NCBI GenBank assembly: GCA_904063045.1
Contig: CAJFCJ010000003.1
Location: forward strand, 62,001 to 126,000
Length of the DNA stretch: 64,000 nucleotides
Source: Dimorphilus gyrociliatus
Taxonomy: Eukaryota > Annelida > Polychaeta > Dinophilidae
Direction: 5' to 3'
The translations under genes were made by a program, and so were the position numbers. Numbering within the stretch: position 1 is the stretch's first letter; each line of letters begins with the position of its first letter. Under the pieces are notes generated by a model, which did not search any database, had not been told where the DNA came from, and saw only the letters and a list, made by a program, of their open reading frames with translations. Positions 10,743 through 23,271 of this stretch are shown piece after piece.

Positions 10743-13700
10743 CTATGCCATTACTGAATCTGTACTCTTCTTAACGAGTTCGTTGAATAGGCCGCCACTC
10801 GATATCAGTTGATCGGGAGTGCCTTTTTCTACGAGTTCACCTTTATCGATAACGAGAATCATATCGTAGTCCATTATTGTTTTAATACGGTGAGCAATAG
10901 TAATAATAGTACAATAATGAAAATGTTCCCTAATACAGTCCTGTATAAGGGTGTCAGTTTCATTATCTATATTTGCAGTTGCTTCGTCCAGAATTAGGAC
11001 ATTAGCCTTTCGAAGAAAGGCTCTCGCCAATGACAACATTTGCTTCTCTCCAACGCTAAAATTTCCTCCGTTATCTACAACTTTTGCGTAGATAGTATCT
11101 GGTAGTAATTTTATCTTTGGCGCCATTCCTACGCATTCGAGACTATTCCATATTTCCTGGTCAGAATAGATGCTATTCGGATCTATATTTGATCTTACAG
11201 TACCCGTAAACAAGTACATATCTTGGGGTATCGTTGATACTGAAGATCTGGCAATTGCTAGAGGTAAATTGAAGAGGTTAATACCGTCCAGGATGATTTC
11301 TCCTTCAGGTTCAACAAGTCTAAGAATGGCAGAAACGATTGTGGATTTTCCCGCTCCTGTTCGGCCGACAATGCCAACCTGATAAGAGTTGAGAGATGAA
11401 GTCAAAAGAAGGTAAGAAAGAAAGAAAGAATGAGAGTAAGAATGAACGAACGCACGAACGAACGAATGAATGATTGAGTAGAATTTGTATTTATCTCTAT
11501 TTATCCTCCTTACCTTTTTACCACTTTCTATTTCAAGAGAAAAGTTTTTCAAGGCGTAATCGTCAGTACCTTCGTATTTTAGACTGACATTTTTAAAGGT
11601 TAGCGAACCGTTTCTAGGCCACATCATATCTGTTGGAAGTTCTTTAAACTCTTTTTTCTCTTTATCCAATTCAGTATAGTCGATAACACGTTCGACCGAA
11701 GTAAACTAAAAGAAGAAAGAAGGAAAAACTTAGTTGGATGTTTCTAATTTGTCGGTTTTGTTTTTAATAGAAAACTAACCGCGTCTTCCATGCGGATAAA
11801 CGTTTGAAATATGGTCTGCAGAGGTTCAGACACATGAAGGATATATTGTATGACCAAACCTAGGAGCGTTACTGAGAGAGTAGTAAATCTCAACATGATT
11901 ATAGAAGTTGCCATTAGGATAAGGAAAACGATACTTGTTATCATTGTTCTCAGCCAGAAATAGGACGAATTCAACGCCAAAATCATACGATTATTCTCAT
12001 CCAACAACTCTGAATACTTTTCCCAGAATCTCTGTTGAACATCGTGGCATCTAATAACGGTTAGACCGTCGATAGTATCGCTGACGTGAGAGAGCACGGG
12101 ACTATGGCTGCTTGAGCTCAATCTCTTTAGGACAAAAATTGTTTTCGTTGCGAATTTGAATACTATAAATATGAGTATGATGCTTAGGGCAAAACTAATG
12201 CCAGACATAGGATAGACGTAGAGGGTAAACGAGACGCTAAAGCATAATTGCAGGACTAAATAGATGAAGGTGGCAAAAACCAAAAAGAGTACGTGATCTA
12301 CGGCCATAATATCTTTAGAGAATCGGTTGAGGATTACTCCTATTCTCTGAGAGTCGAAAAACATCATTTTAGCCCTAATGACCTCTTTAAGCATGTCGGC
12401 GTGAATCAGTATGGAGGCTCTCGTATTAAAGGCGGCAAATATAAATTCAACGCCTAAACTGGCCAAAGTTAGAAATCCTATTCCAGCAGCGTAGAATATT
12501 AATGCTTGCCGGTAGGCGGCATAATTTCCAAAGTTTAATTCAATAACCTCGGCGGTATTCTTATCAATTATTAATGTTATGAAGAGGACGACCAGAAGAA
12601 AGAGGACGCCCAGAAATAGAAGAAAGAGGGAGCCTTTTTTCATATAATACCAATGAACACCCCAATTAACGAATCCCTGGCCAGTCCTCTCCAAGTAGTC
12701 TTTCTTTTCTGTTGCATCATCGTGTTTACCTACTTTGTAAACTTCTTTTGATAATATCTGTAGTTGCTCATCTTCATCCTTGTCGACAGTATACTCCGAC
12801 ATTTCTCCATCACTAATTATTAATGATTTATCAACATTTTTCAAATACTGAGTTTGGTGCGTTACTAAAAGGACTGTCTTTGATTTAAGATAATCTTTTA
12901 TGGCAAATTGAAAGACGTGCTCTCCTATATTGGCGTCTAGAGCACTCAAAGGATCGTCTAAGAGGTATATATCCGATTCTCTATAGAGTGCTCTGGCCAG
13001 ACTTATTCTTGCCCTTTGACCTCCGCTTACTTTTAAACCTCTTTCGCCCACAATGGTTTGATCTTTAAGAGGAAATTTTCCAATATCTTCAATCAGTTTG
13101 CTAACTTCGTAGACTGTTTGCAACTTGACCAAATCCAATGGCTCTCCAAATATTACATTTTCTCTGATTGTATCACCAAATACCCATGGTTCTTGGGGCG
13201 AATAATTAAGCCTTCCCTTCCTTATTATCGAACCACTAAGGGTGTTTAATTCGCCCATAAGAACTTGAAGAAGCGTCGACTGTTGTTGCGAAATAGAAGA
13301 AAGAAGAAGGGAGGAAGAAGAGAGAAAAAAGAGCGTATTAAACAAACAGTAACGAAAAAATGGGATTTTTAAAAAACAAATATTAACCTTTCCACATCCA
13401 ATTGTACCTATAACGCAGTAGACTTGACCAGGTTTCATACTAAGGTTAATATTCTTTAGAATGGGAGTGTCAACGTTATCATCCCACGTGGCCGAAACGT
13501 CCTCCAACGCTATCGTTTGCTCGTTTTCGCTGGAATCATCCCTAACAATTTTATTCTCTCTATCGGGAAGTTTGAGAAATTCCTGCAAACAAAAAAACAG
13601 AGACGACGTTGGAGTTGTATGTTCTAATCTATAGATGATTGTCTATTTCTATACTAATCATTTAATGAATGAATGAACAAGTGCCGGTACATACCATAAT

Positions 13701-15209
13701 TCTTTCAAGGCTTTCGTACGCTTCGGCTATGTGGAACATAGCGGTTGCGAATGTATTAAATAGATGGTCTTCGAAAGTTCCCAGCATGAGTGATATATAT
13801 AAGAATTGAGCTACGTTCAAGTGCTCAATTTGTTTGAACCAGTACATGGATGCCAGAACTGCGAATAGGACGATATGCGGTGCAACAATACCCATAGCGT
13901 TTGGTATGGCTTCGATTATAAGCGATTTAAAATTAACTAATAGTTCTTTCCTCCTCTGTTCCTTTATTTTACCCTCAAAGTTACGTTCCCAGGCGTTCAT
14001 CTTAATCAGCTTTATGGCGGAACAAAGTTCCCTAACGCTATTTACCCTCTTATCGGAAAAGAAGGTGATCCATCCGTAATAACTTCCAGAGAGGTAACTT
14101 AAGATAGTTTGAATGAAAACGATGACGGCTAATGTGATTATCATGACGATTGTGACGTTGAAACCAATTTCCATAGATATTATAATAACTAATACAATAG
14201 ACATTACTGGTGAGGTTATGATAAACTGCAAAAATGATAGACAGTCCATAACTTGTTCCGTATCGCTCGTAATCAATGTTAGAATTCTACCGGAAGTAAC
14301 GTTATGTTTTGCAGTCTTGCTAACGGAGAGGAGCTATTAGATGGAAAATAGACGTTGGTTAATAGTTTTGTTTTTTTTTAAGAAGCTAATTATCTGTTCT
14401 TAGCATATCGGATTGAGTAGTAATAATAGTAATCATAGCAAAGATCGTACCAACCTTCTGATAGATGACGCCTCTTATGATGGTTTTAGCTCGAAGACCA
14501 CCAACAAGTTCAAGAAAATTACAATAAGTTATTAGAATATCGGCTAGTAGGTGTATTAAAAATATTCCAGAAAGTAGGCCATATTCTAAAGGAACAACCA
14601 TCGTATTCAAACTAAACTGGCGCAAAAGCTGGTAATATGAAATTGTACTAGCCAAGACGAGTAGGTCCTGTAAAATAGAATCAACGCAAACCAGTTAATC
14701 AGCTAATAGTTTTGGATTAAGGAATTTAGAGCTTACCGTCATGCTATTTAGGAAAACGGACCAGGCTAAATATTTGCAAACGAGCTTTCTAACGGCATTC
14801 ATTACAGTACCCATTCTCAGTTCTTTGTCCTTAATTTCTTCTCTGCGGGAAAATACTCTCGATTTAGAGGAGAAAAACAAAAAAACAAAGACAGAAACAA
14901 TCTTTAAATCGACTCACCGGTATTCTTCGTAAGCTGGAAGTGACTTTAGTTCTGGTAGCGTTTCAAATACAGTCTCTGGTACGAGTTCTTCCTTTGCACC
15001 TCTTCTTATAAACGAAGTCATCCACCTAGGAATTGTTCAAGTTTCTTAAATGATTGATTAATCGGTTCCCTTCCATATACAGTATATGGAAGGATCTAGC
15101 TATACAATTGTGAACGTTAATTCCCTTACCAGAAACATAGTCTCGAAAAAATGTTGGCCTTGACATAAGGGCACTCTTGGCTCTTTTCAATAAGTCTGGT
15201 GGTCTCCAT
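10743..15209 (-). CDS. ABCC4-like: ABCC-subfamily (MRP4-like) ABC transporter, paralogue A
   Basis: Nine exons on the minus strand: 15130-15209, 14918-15025, 14737-14842, 14455-14667, 13695-14333, 13388-13582, 11780-13279, 11514-11705 and 10743-11378. All junctions are GT-AG and keep one frame of 1222 residues. The order is TMD1-NBD1-TMD2-NBD2 without an N-terminal TMD0, as in short MRPs (ABCC4/5 type), which export organic anions and conjugates across the plasma membrane using ATP. NBD1: Walker A GTIGCGKST (split by an intron), signature VSGGQRARISLARAL, Walker B IYLLDDP, with Asp in place of the catalytic Glu as usual for ABCC NBD1. NBD2: Walker A GRTGAGKST, signature FSVGEKQ, Walker B LILDEAT. 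The start METTRLIEK was chosen by alignment with the neighbouring paralogue. Substrate unknown. It converges on the MurA-like gene. Confidence 0.93.
15069..15093. other. Perfect inverted repeat (11-base arms, 3-base loop) in an ABCC intron
   Basis: Left arm CCTTCCATATA and right arm TATATGGAAGG are exact reverse complements around CAG. The centre is the ATATACAGTATAT palindrome found many times in the window. It sits in the first intron of ABCC paralogue A. Confidence 0.8.
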
Positions 15210-16141
15210 TGCAAACTTTTAAATCAGTTGGTCGATATTTTCCCGTTACAAACTCATTCTGTCAGGGTTTGAATAGGTTTGTTTTATTGCTTTTAGAGGA
15301 AGACGATAAAATTGATAAGTATACATCTATAAACCAAGGGAGAGAGAGAGAGAGAGAGAAGCGTTCTAAAAGTTCTTACTTACTTGAAAGATGAGGAAAT
15401 GGTCGATTCACTTGTCGGTCGAACTTTTACAGAGTTCTCTATACTAACCTACGGTGGCCATTTTCATTCAAACTGTACGAATTGAGGTATAATCGGAAGC
15501 GTCATATTGTTATGAACATATGTTGTCTTACCAATTGTTTTATTCCTATTCATATTAATTCAAACGTGGAAACATCTGTAATCAGCCATTCTTTTTGTTT
15601 ATATCATCAGTCATGAATTGTTGCTGTACTTTACTGCATACACGCATTTATATATAGGCATATATAATTCCCGCCTATAGAGCATATACAGTACGATTAT
15701 TTTTCATATTTTACTTTCCTTATTAATATTCATAGAATTTTTATTAAAATAAAATCCTTATCAGTCGTGTTTTTGAAAAAACAAAACAATATAAATATTT
15801 ATCAGGGTGGTCGTTTGGAAGATACCGCTAAATCGCTTCTGGCTAATTTGCATATATTCAAAAATTAACGATTTCCTCTACGTCATTACTACGTATATTG
15901 AAAATTGGATATTTTCCAACCGTTTGAAAAAAAGACTAATAATCAATAGATAGATAAAGATAGGGAAATTTAACGGTTGATTAGGGGAGTTGTTGGATCA
16001 ATCGTAAGATTTTTGTTCCGTTATTTTATCGCCCATTTCTTTCTATCCCTCTTACTTCTCTTTAACACTTTTCGTGAATATTTTCTTTGCTATCTAGCTT
16101 TAAGAACATATAAGAAGATAGATAGATGAATAGAAAGACAA

Positions 16142-16177
<36 letters not shown>

Positions 16178-16375
16178 AGAGAGAGAGAAAACAAACAGAC
16201 AGATAGAGACAGGGAATAAGAATGAGAGAGTAAGACATAGGTAGATAATAGCTCAGAAAAGAGTTTCTCTCTCTCTGATTTAAAGAAGGATGCTAATTGA
16301 ATTTTGTACTCTCAGTACTTTCTTGTATATTAATAAAAAAGAAACGCAAAATTAATTAATTAATTATATCATAAA
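15210..16375. other. Spacer between the two ABCC genes, with GATA repeat
   Basis: AT-rich, no coding sequence. It should contain the promoter of paralogue A and the 3' UTR of paralogue B. A GATA/GACA tract lies at about 16117-16207 and a short GA run near 15340-15358. Confidence 0.5.
16117..16207. repeat. GATA/GACA simple repeat
   Basis: About a dozen GATA units followed by a GA run and GACA units, just downstream of ABCC paralogue B. Confidence 0.85.
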
Positions 16376-19300
16376 TCAATAAATTTGCTGGTGTTGTTGA
16401 TTCTTCACAAGTTCGGCGAATATTCCTCCACTTTTAATCAATTCGATTGATGTTCCGCTTTCTACTAATCTGCCACACTCTATAACTAGAATAACGTCAT
16501 AGTCCATTATCGTGGCTAGCCTATGTGCTATGGTAATAACCGTACAGTTGGCAAAGTGTTTCCTTACGATATTTTGTATATGCTGATCAGTTTTGTTGTC
16601 GACGTTTGCGGTAGCTTCGTCCATAACTAGTACACAGCTTTTTTTAAGAAACGCCCTTGCTAAGGCCATTATTTGCTTTTCTCCCACGCTAAAATTGCTT
16701 CCACAGTCGGTAGTACGCGTATAGAGTTGATCAGTGTAGCTTTTTACCTTTGTCGCCATTCCAACTTTCTGCAGAGAATCCCAGATTTCTTGATCCGAGT
16801 GCATGTTGAATGGATCTAAATTGCTCCTAATTGTTCCGTTATAGATAAAGCTATCTTGAGGAATAATACTTATAGCACTTCTGGCCAGTTGAAGTGGAAT
16901 AAGTAGTAAATTGACATTGTCTATGTAAATTTCACCACTAGGTTCGTGAAGCCTAAGCAGAGCCGAAACAATCGAGCTCTTTCCCGCTCCTGTCCTTCCC
17001 ACAATGCCAACCTATAAATCAACCATTTATTCAGTTAGTCAGGGCAAGTCAACTCATCGAACGTTACATAAAGACAAACTGACAAGCAAACAACTACAAA
17101 CCTTTTGACCACTATCACATTTAAAATTTAAATTTTTCAACGCGTACTCCTCGCAATCAGTATACCGTAAGCATACATTCTTAAAATGAATAGATCCCGT
17201 TCGAGGCCAGTACTCGTCGTCCGGCATTAGACTGAAATTTTCCTTTTCGCCCTCTATATGCATATAATCAAGAATCCTTTCGACCGATGCGAACTGCAAG
17301 TGGCCAAGTATAAGAAAAAGAAGAAGAGGTAAAAAACGAATTACTAACCGCGTCTTCCATCTCTATAAATTTTTGAAAGAGAACTTGAAGAGGCTTCGAT
17401 ATGCCTAATATATACTGAACCACTAAACCTAATAAGGTAACCGACAAGTTCGTTGTCCTTAGCATGATCATAGTGAATACAAGAATCATTAGAAGGGTAA
17501 AAGTTGAACTAATACTTCTTAACCAAAAATAAGAGGAGAAGAGAGCCATATCTATTCTATTGTTTTCGTCGGTGAGCTTTTTCAACTTTTCCCAAAATCT
17601 CTCAGTCATATTATGACACCTGATCACTGATATTCCTGTCAGAGTATCATTGATATGCGATAATAGTGGCGCACTACTCGACAGTTCCAACCTTTTTAAT
17701 CTAAATATAGGATTGGACGCCTTTCTGAAGAGTATATAATTAACTACTATACAAATAACATAGCAAATAGCCAAATAGGGATAGACGTAAGTGGTGAATG
17801 CCATTCCAAAGAAGACGTGGAGAAGCAAAGTGATAAAAGTGCTAAACGCTACAATCATCACTTGATCGACGAATAAGAGATCTTTAGAGAATCTATTAAG
17901 GATGACGGCAACCCTATGAGTGTCAAAAAATGTCATTTTAGCCTTCATAACTTTAACAAGCATTTCGTTGTGAATGTTCTTGGATGATTTGATGGTAAAA
18001 ACCAATAGGAACAATTCGGAGGAGAAGGCAACCAACGTGGCAAAAGATACTGTGACCACAAAAAACAATAGAGCTTGTCTAAAGCTTTTCACGTTGCCGT
18101 AATGTATTTCAATAGCATTCGACATGTTTAACTCTCCTAATAAATTCAAAAGAAACGATGCTACGAATAGTGCAAATGCGATGAAAATCATCAATGGCGA
18201 TCCTTTTTTTATATAGAACCAATGTACTTTCCAGTTGGCGGTACCCTCTCCTGTTCCTTCAAAGTAGGATTCGCCCTCTTCCAACGAGTCTTCCACTTCA
18301 AATTGTTGACTTTCAACTCTGTCCGTATTGGGTAAACTTTGAATTTGTTGAATTTCGTCGTAATTTTCAACACGGCCGTTGTTCAAAGTGAGCACTTTAT
18401 CCACTTCTTTCAAAATATTTTGTTGATGAGTGACGAGCAAGACTGACTTTGATTTGAGATATACTTTTAGCGCCTTTTCAAAAACTAGTCTACTAATTTT
18501 GGCGTCTAAAGCGCTGAAAGGATCGTCTATTAGATATACGTCGGCGTCCCTGTAGAGGCATCTGGCCAAGCTTATTCGTGACCTTTGCCCCCCGCTTAGC
18601 TTGAGGCCTTTTTCCCCGACAACAGTTTGATCTTGTAGAGGCATAGTTTCGAAATCTTGTACAAGACCCGAAGCTTCGTATACTTTGTTTAATTTGTTCA
18701 AATCGAAATTCTCTCCAAACACAACATTTTCTCTAATTGTATCGTGAAATATCCACGGTTCTTGAGGTGAAAAGCTCAATTTTCCGTTGACAATCATTTT
18801 ACCACTCCTTATCCTTTCCTCTCCCAAAACGACTTGAAGTAGAGTCGACTGTTTGTGGTTATTGGTACGTTGTCGTTTTTGAAAAAGACAAAAATTGAAA
18901 GGACACATTATTTTTAATGAATAAAAGAGAGAGTAAGAACCTTTCCACTTCCAATAACGCCAACGATGCCTAGTAGTTCCCCTCTCGACAATTCAAAGTA
19001 AACGTCTTTGAGCATTTTATCTGTTTGTTTCTCATCCCACGAAGTACAAATTTCTTGAGCTTTAACCAGTGTTAAATTAACCTTTTCGTCTATACAACAA
19101 ACGACGTCGTTTGGTTTGTCGTTTCCCATTAAGAATTTCTATTGAAAAGGAATAGTTTTATTTTCTTTAAATGTTTAATTCTGTTAGAAACAAAAGTTTA
19201 GATATTATTTTGATATTCTTCAAGTCTAGCTTGTCCTATTCTGTCAAATTTTATGTTTGTTTGTTTATTTATTTCATATTGGATAGTATACTAACGCTGA

Positions 19301-20842
19301 TCCTTTCAAGACTGGAATGGGCGTTGGCGCAACGATAAATGGCATCGGAGAAGAGGATGAATAGATGAACTTCTAAACTACCGACAAGCAGGGCGATGTA
19401 GAGAAATTTCGCCACTCCGAGCATTTCGATATGCTTAGTGAGATAGAGATAGCAGAGAATTGGTAAAAGAACTAGATTCCTTCCACTGGCAGTGATAGCG
19501 GTAGAAAGTGTATAAATAATACCCGAACCAAATTCGTAATAGAGTTCCGCTTGTCTATAAATGCCGATTTTTTGCATAAAGTTCTTCTCAAGAGAATTAA
19601 TTTTAATGGCTCTAATAAATGAAAATATTTCGGCCATGGTACTCAATCTCTTATCCGACCAATCGGATACATTCTTGTTATACGTGCCGGCTAGCAGGTT
19701 AAAAGTACCTTGATAAAAAACAATGGCAATAAGAGTGCCGGAAATGATTAAAGTCATAATTAGACCAATTTCTAGACCAATGAGAATAACGACAATGGTT
19801 GCCATAACCGGCGAAACAACAAAATAAGAGAAGGTACAAGCAGTTTCAGTAATATTCTCCAAATCCCTCGATAATAAACAAAGAATGTGACCATTTGTTC
19901 CATTTTTTTGATGTCTTTGACTGGCAGTTAGAATCTGTTGGGATAGGAAAAAAATGTTAGTATACGAGAGAGGAGGGATGGAGGTAGGAAGGATGGGAGC
20001 GACTGACTGAGTGAGTGAGTGAGTGACTGAGCGAGTGAGTGGGCGAAGAGGCGGCGGTGTAGGAGGAAAAGCTCAGGAGGGAAATAATAAAGTGGAAGAA
20101 TATTTTCTCTTCTTCTCCTACCTTATTGTAGATGACTGCTATAAGCGAACTTTTTATCTTGGCTCCCATCAATTTTCCAAGAAATCTCGAATAGTTGAGA
20201 ATCAGTGTTGATATTAGATTTAAACAAAATATAAGAGCTAACAAATAATATTCCATATTGATGATTGTTGTTATTTCTTTAAAGTCTCTGAGGAGACGGT
20301 AGTAAATATAGGTCATACCTAAGTTCATTCCTTCCTTAGAAAGAAAAAGAAAGATGGGATTAAGGGCTATAGAAGGACAAATGAAAAGGTTCGTGTACAA
20401 ACTCCTATGAAGCAAAAGATGAGATTGTAGATCCAGTAACTTTTCACAACGTATTTTAGGGATTTAAAGATGGAGAGGAACGTATAGTTGCGCTCTTTAT
20501 GTCTTTCCCTGAAAGATGAATAAACTGCATTGATTAATTTGTATTTTTACTTGTCTATTTGATGGTTATTACATAAATTTACTAAACGTGACTTCGGTTT
20601 TCATTTCGTGAATAATGTCAAAGATATCGTGGGAGTTAAGACCTCTCTTCATTCCTTTCAACATCAACTCATTCATCCACCTAAAAAACATTTTCACAAA
20701 GTAGAACATGAAAAGAATGCTATTAAAATGGCGCAATTATATTCTGTTTTACTTACCAAAACAGCCATTTTGATATGCAATTAGCCTTCAAATAGAGACA
20801 CTCTTTTCTCTTAGCTTTTTTAACTAGATTATCACTTTCCAT
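16376..20842 (-). CDS. ABCC4-like: ABCC-subfamily (MRP4-like) ABC transporter, paralogue B
   Basis: Nine exons on the minus strand: 20757-20842, 20573-20680, 20403-20508, 20122-20334, 19296-19934, 18941-19138, 17349-18848, 17102-17293 and 16376-17011. They join into 1225 residues. Seven of the nine exons have exactly the same length as in paralogue A (108, 106, 213, 639, 1500, 192 and 636 bases), so the pair arose by tandem duplication. NBD1: GVIGSGKST, LSGGQRSRISLARCL, VYLIDDP. NBD2: GRTGAGKSS, FSVGEKQIMALARAF, LVMDEAT. Two six-helix membrane domains flank NBD1. The donors after exons 2 (AT|GTAATA) and 3 (GGA|GTTTGT) are weaker than the rest but are fixed by frame and by the paralogue. Likely an ATP-driven organic anion exporter; substrate unknown. 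Confidence 0.92.
19957..20060. repeat. GACT/GAGT-type simple repeat inside an ABCC intron
   Basis: A degenerate GAGT/GACT tract within the intron between exons 4 and 5 of paralogue B. The open frame crossing it is intronic noise. Confidence 0.7.
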
Positions 20843-23229
20843 AATCTCCTATTCAGTCTCTTTTCCTCCTTGAAGCGAGCATTTTTCGCTTTTTTCAACA
20901 ATAGAATATTAAAAAATTTTAAATAATCCCGTTTCAAGTTGAAACAATTCAAGCTTTTTGTTGTTTGCCTACAAAAATCAATCAATTAGTACAGTCAATT
21001 CATCAGTGTTAATTCACAACGTTTCTCTTCATCTATTCTCTAAGCGAATATAGAATATAGTAGAATCAGGATTAGAAGAATATCATCATATTTTCTTTTG
21101 TTCCTCAGAATCGGAAGAAGGCGTTTCGCTATATTTTCTAATTGTTTTGTTTCGGTTCAGTTCCTTTTTTTTGATTTTCCGTGTTCAAAAAAAGGAAGAG
21201 AGAATGGCTATTTGAACATCTGTGACTTTTTTATTCGTATAATTGTTCTGTTAGATGATGATAGGACATTAAACGTCGGTTAGACATGACTGTTCTAAAT
21301 TCAATTGGTAGTTTACGAACAATAGAGTTTACCCTTACATGCAACATTAACATACAAAACTATATAGACATGTCGAAATTGCAACCTGTTTCAGTTTTTA
21401 TTGCATTAAACGCATGAATAATAATATTAATATAGTGTTAATGTGTATGAAATGTATATACTGTACGTGTTTGAATCGATGGATTGATGATTGAATCTAT
21501 ATATAGAATATTATAGGGTTAGATCGGGGAAGAGACGTAGGTATTCTCTGTCTTTCTCTGTTTTTTGTCTATCGGGCGTCTAACGCTTTCAGACACATAC
21601 ACGAACACTGGAAATAGGAGAGAGAGAGAGAGAGAGAGAGAGCCATGTTTACTTCCTTATTTAATGAACTATTGAGTAAAATTGTTGAATATGTTTTAAA
21701 AATAGCTTTTCTAAATGACGTATTGAATGAGAGAATCAAAGTGAAACATCGAATTTACTAGTTTGGTCAGTCTAAATATAGAATTTAGAATTGTTGAGAA
21801 AAATTAATGACAAAGCGAATAGTTGTTTTTAACAAGTGTCAAATCACTGATTGTTATTGAATGAAGAAATGAAAACTTGATTGATTGATTGATTGATCGA
21901 TTAAACGATTACCAAGTAACTTTTTTTCTTAGCAGTTTCCCAGAGTTCTTAATTTGTTTGACTAAAAATATCGAATAAATCAATGTTCGTCTTAAAGTTC
22001 CAACAGTTCTAAAAGCTAAATTCTCTCTCTTGACGAAATAGTAGAGACGTTAAATCTGCCTATTGACAAAGGTAATTCCAGTAAATTTATTCCATCTAGT
22101 TGGATTTCATCAGTTGGCTTCCTTAATCTCTAAAGAGAGCCTACAATCGAACTTTTCCGCTTAGGATCAGTCGGAGTTTAAATCTTACTGAAGAGAGCGA
22201 GCGAGCGAGAGAGAGAGAGAGAGAGAGAGAAAAGAGGGGGAAGGAAGGCGCAAGAAAACAAGTAAATAGAAATGAGTTGTCTTTTCCGAAATGATGAACG
22301 ATAGTATGGGTAAAACGAAACAATCATGAGCCGTTTTAACTGTTTCTCAGAATAAATATAATCCATTCATCAACTCTATCCTTATTTGTTTAAGAGACGA
22401 TAAAGGCGAAATTTATTTTTATTTGTCTTTCAAGGACATCTTCGAAGGACAAAGACTAATTGCATTTTAAGAAAACAACCAAACTCGGACTTTTAATTAA
22501 TTTTAAACTTTTTTCTCATCAACCAAATATTAATTATATCAATAATCAAATTGATAAAAACACGTCTTTCTACTATTTTCCTCTCTAGATTTAGCTTTTT
22601 GTGAGGAGTAAAAGGAAATAAATGCTCAACTGCCAAAAATAGAATAGGGTGAGGTGCGTGGGTGGAGGGGTGGATGTTTTTTTTTGAGGCTTGGAAAGGG
22701 GCAGCGAGAGGGAGAGAGAGGGAGTCGACGACGACAGCGACGGTGATTAAGGGGACGCTTCGTCGAAAGTTGGTTTTAACCGGAAATAATTTAATTTTAA
22801 GATGAAATTTGATCTCGGTTTGTTGGCTAAAGTTGGACGAAAATATAAATTTCATTTCGAAACTGTAACCGAAGACGGAAGACGGTAGAAGAAAGGAGAA
22901 TAGCAGAATATTCTTTCACTGTTTACGGGCAGATCTTGAGAAGAAACAAGAAAAGGAGGTAAAGCGAGCGAGGAGAAGAATGGAATTAATTCGATTACGA
23001 ATAGAAAGAGATTTTACGCCTCGATGCAAAAATTATAGAGTATATAAATGATATAAGGATACATATTTAAGTGATACGAATAATTTCCTTTCTTACAAAC
23101 GTAATTTTATATACCAAGATACTCGAATACATTCAGAATCAATTGAGAAACGAACTTTTAAGAGAACGATAACAAGCTAATTATAATGAATAGGCTATCA
23201 ATAGATCATAAACCCTCCAAATGAGACAA

Positions 23230-23271
<42 letters not shown>

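Noticed and set aside
22493-22855. 120-residue open frame (minus)
   Set aside because: No signal peptide, domain or splice partner; composition follows the AT-rich background and a GA/GAC stretch.
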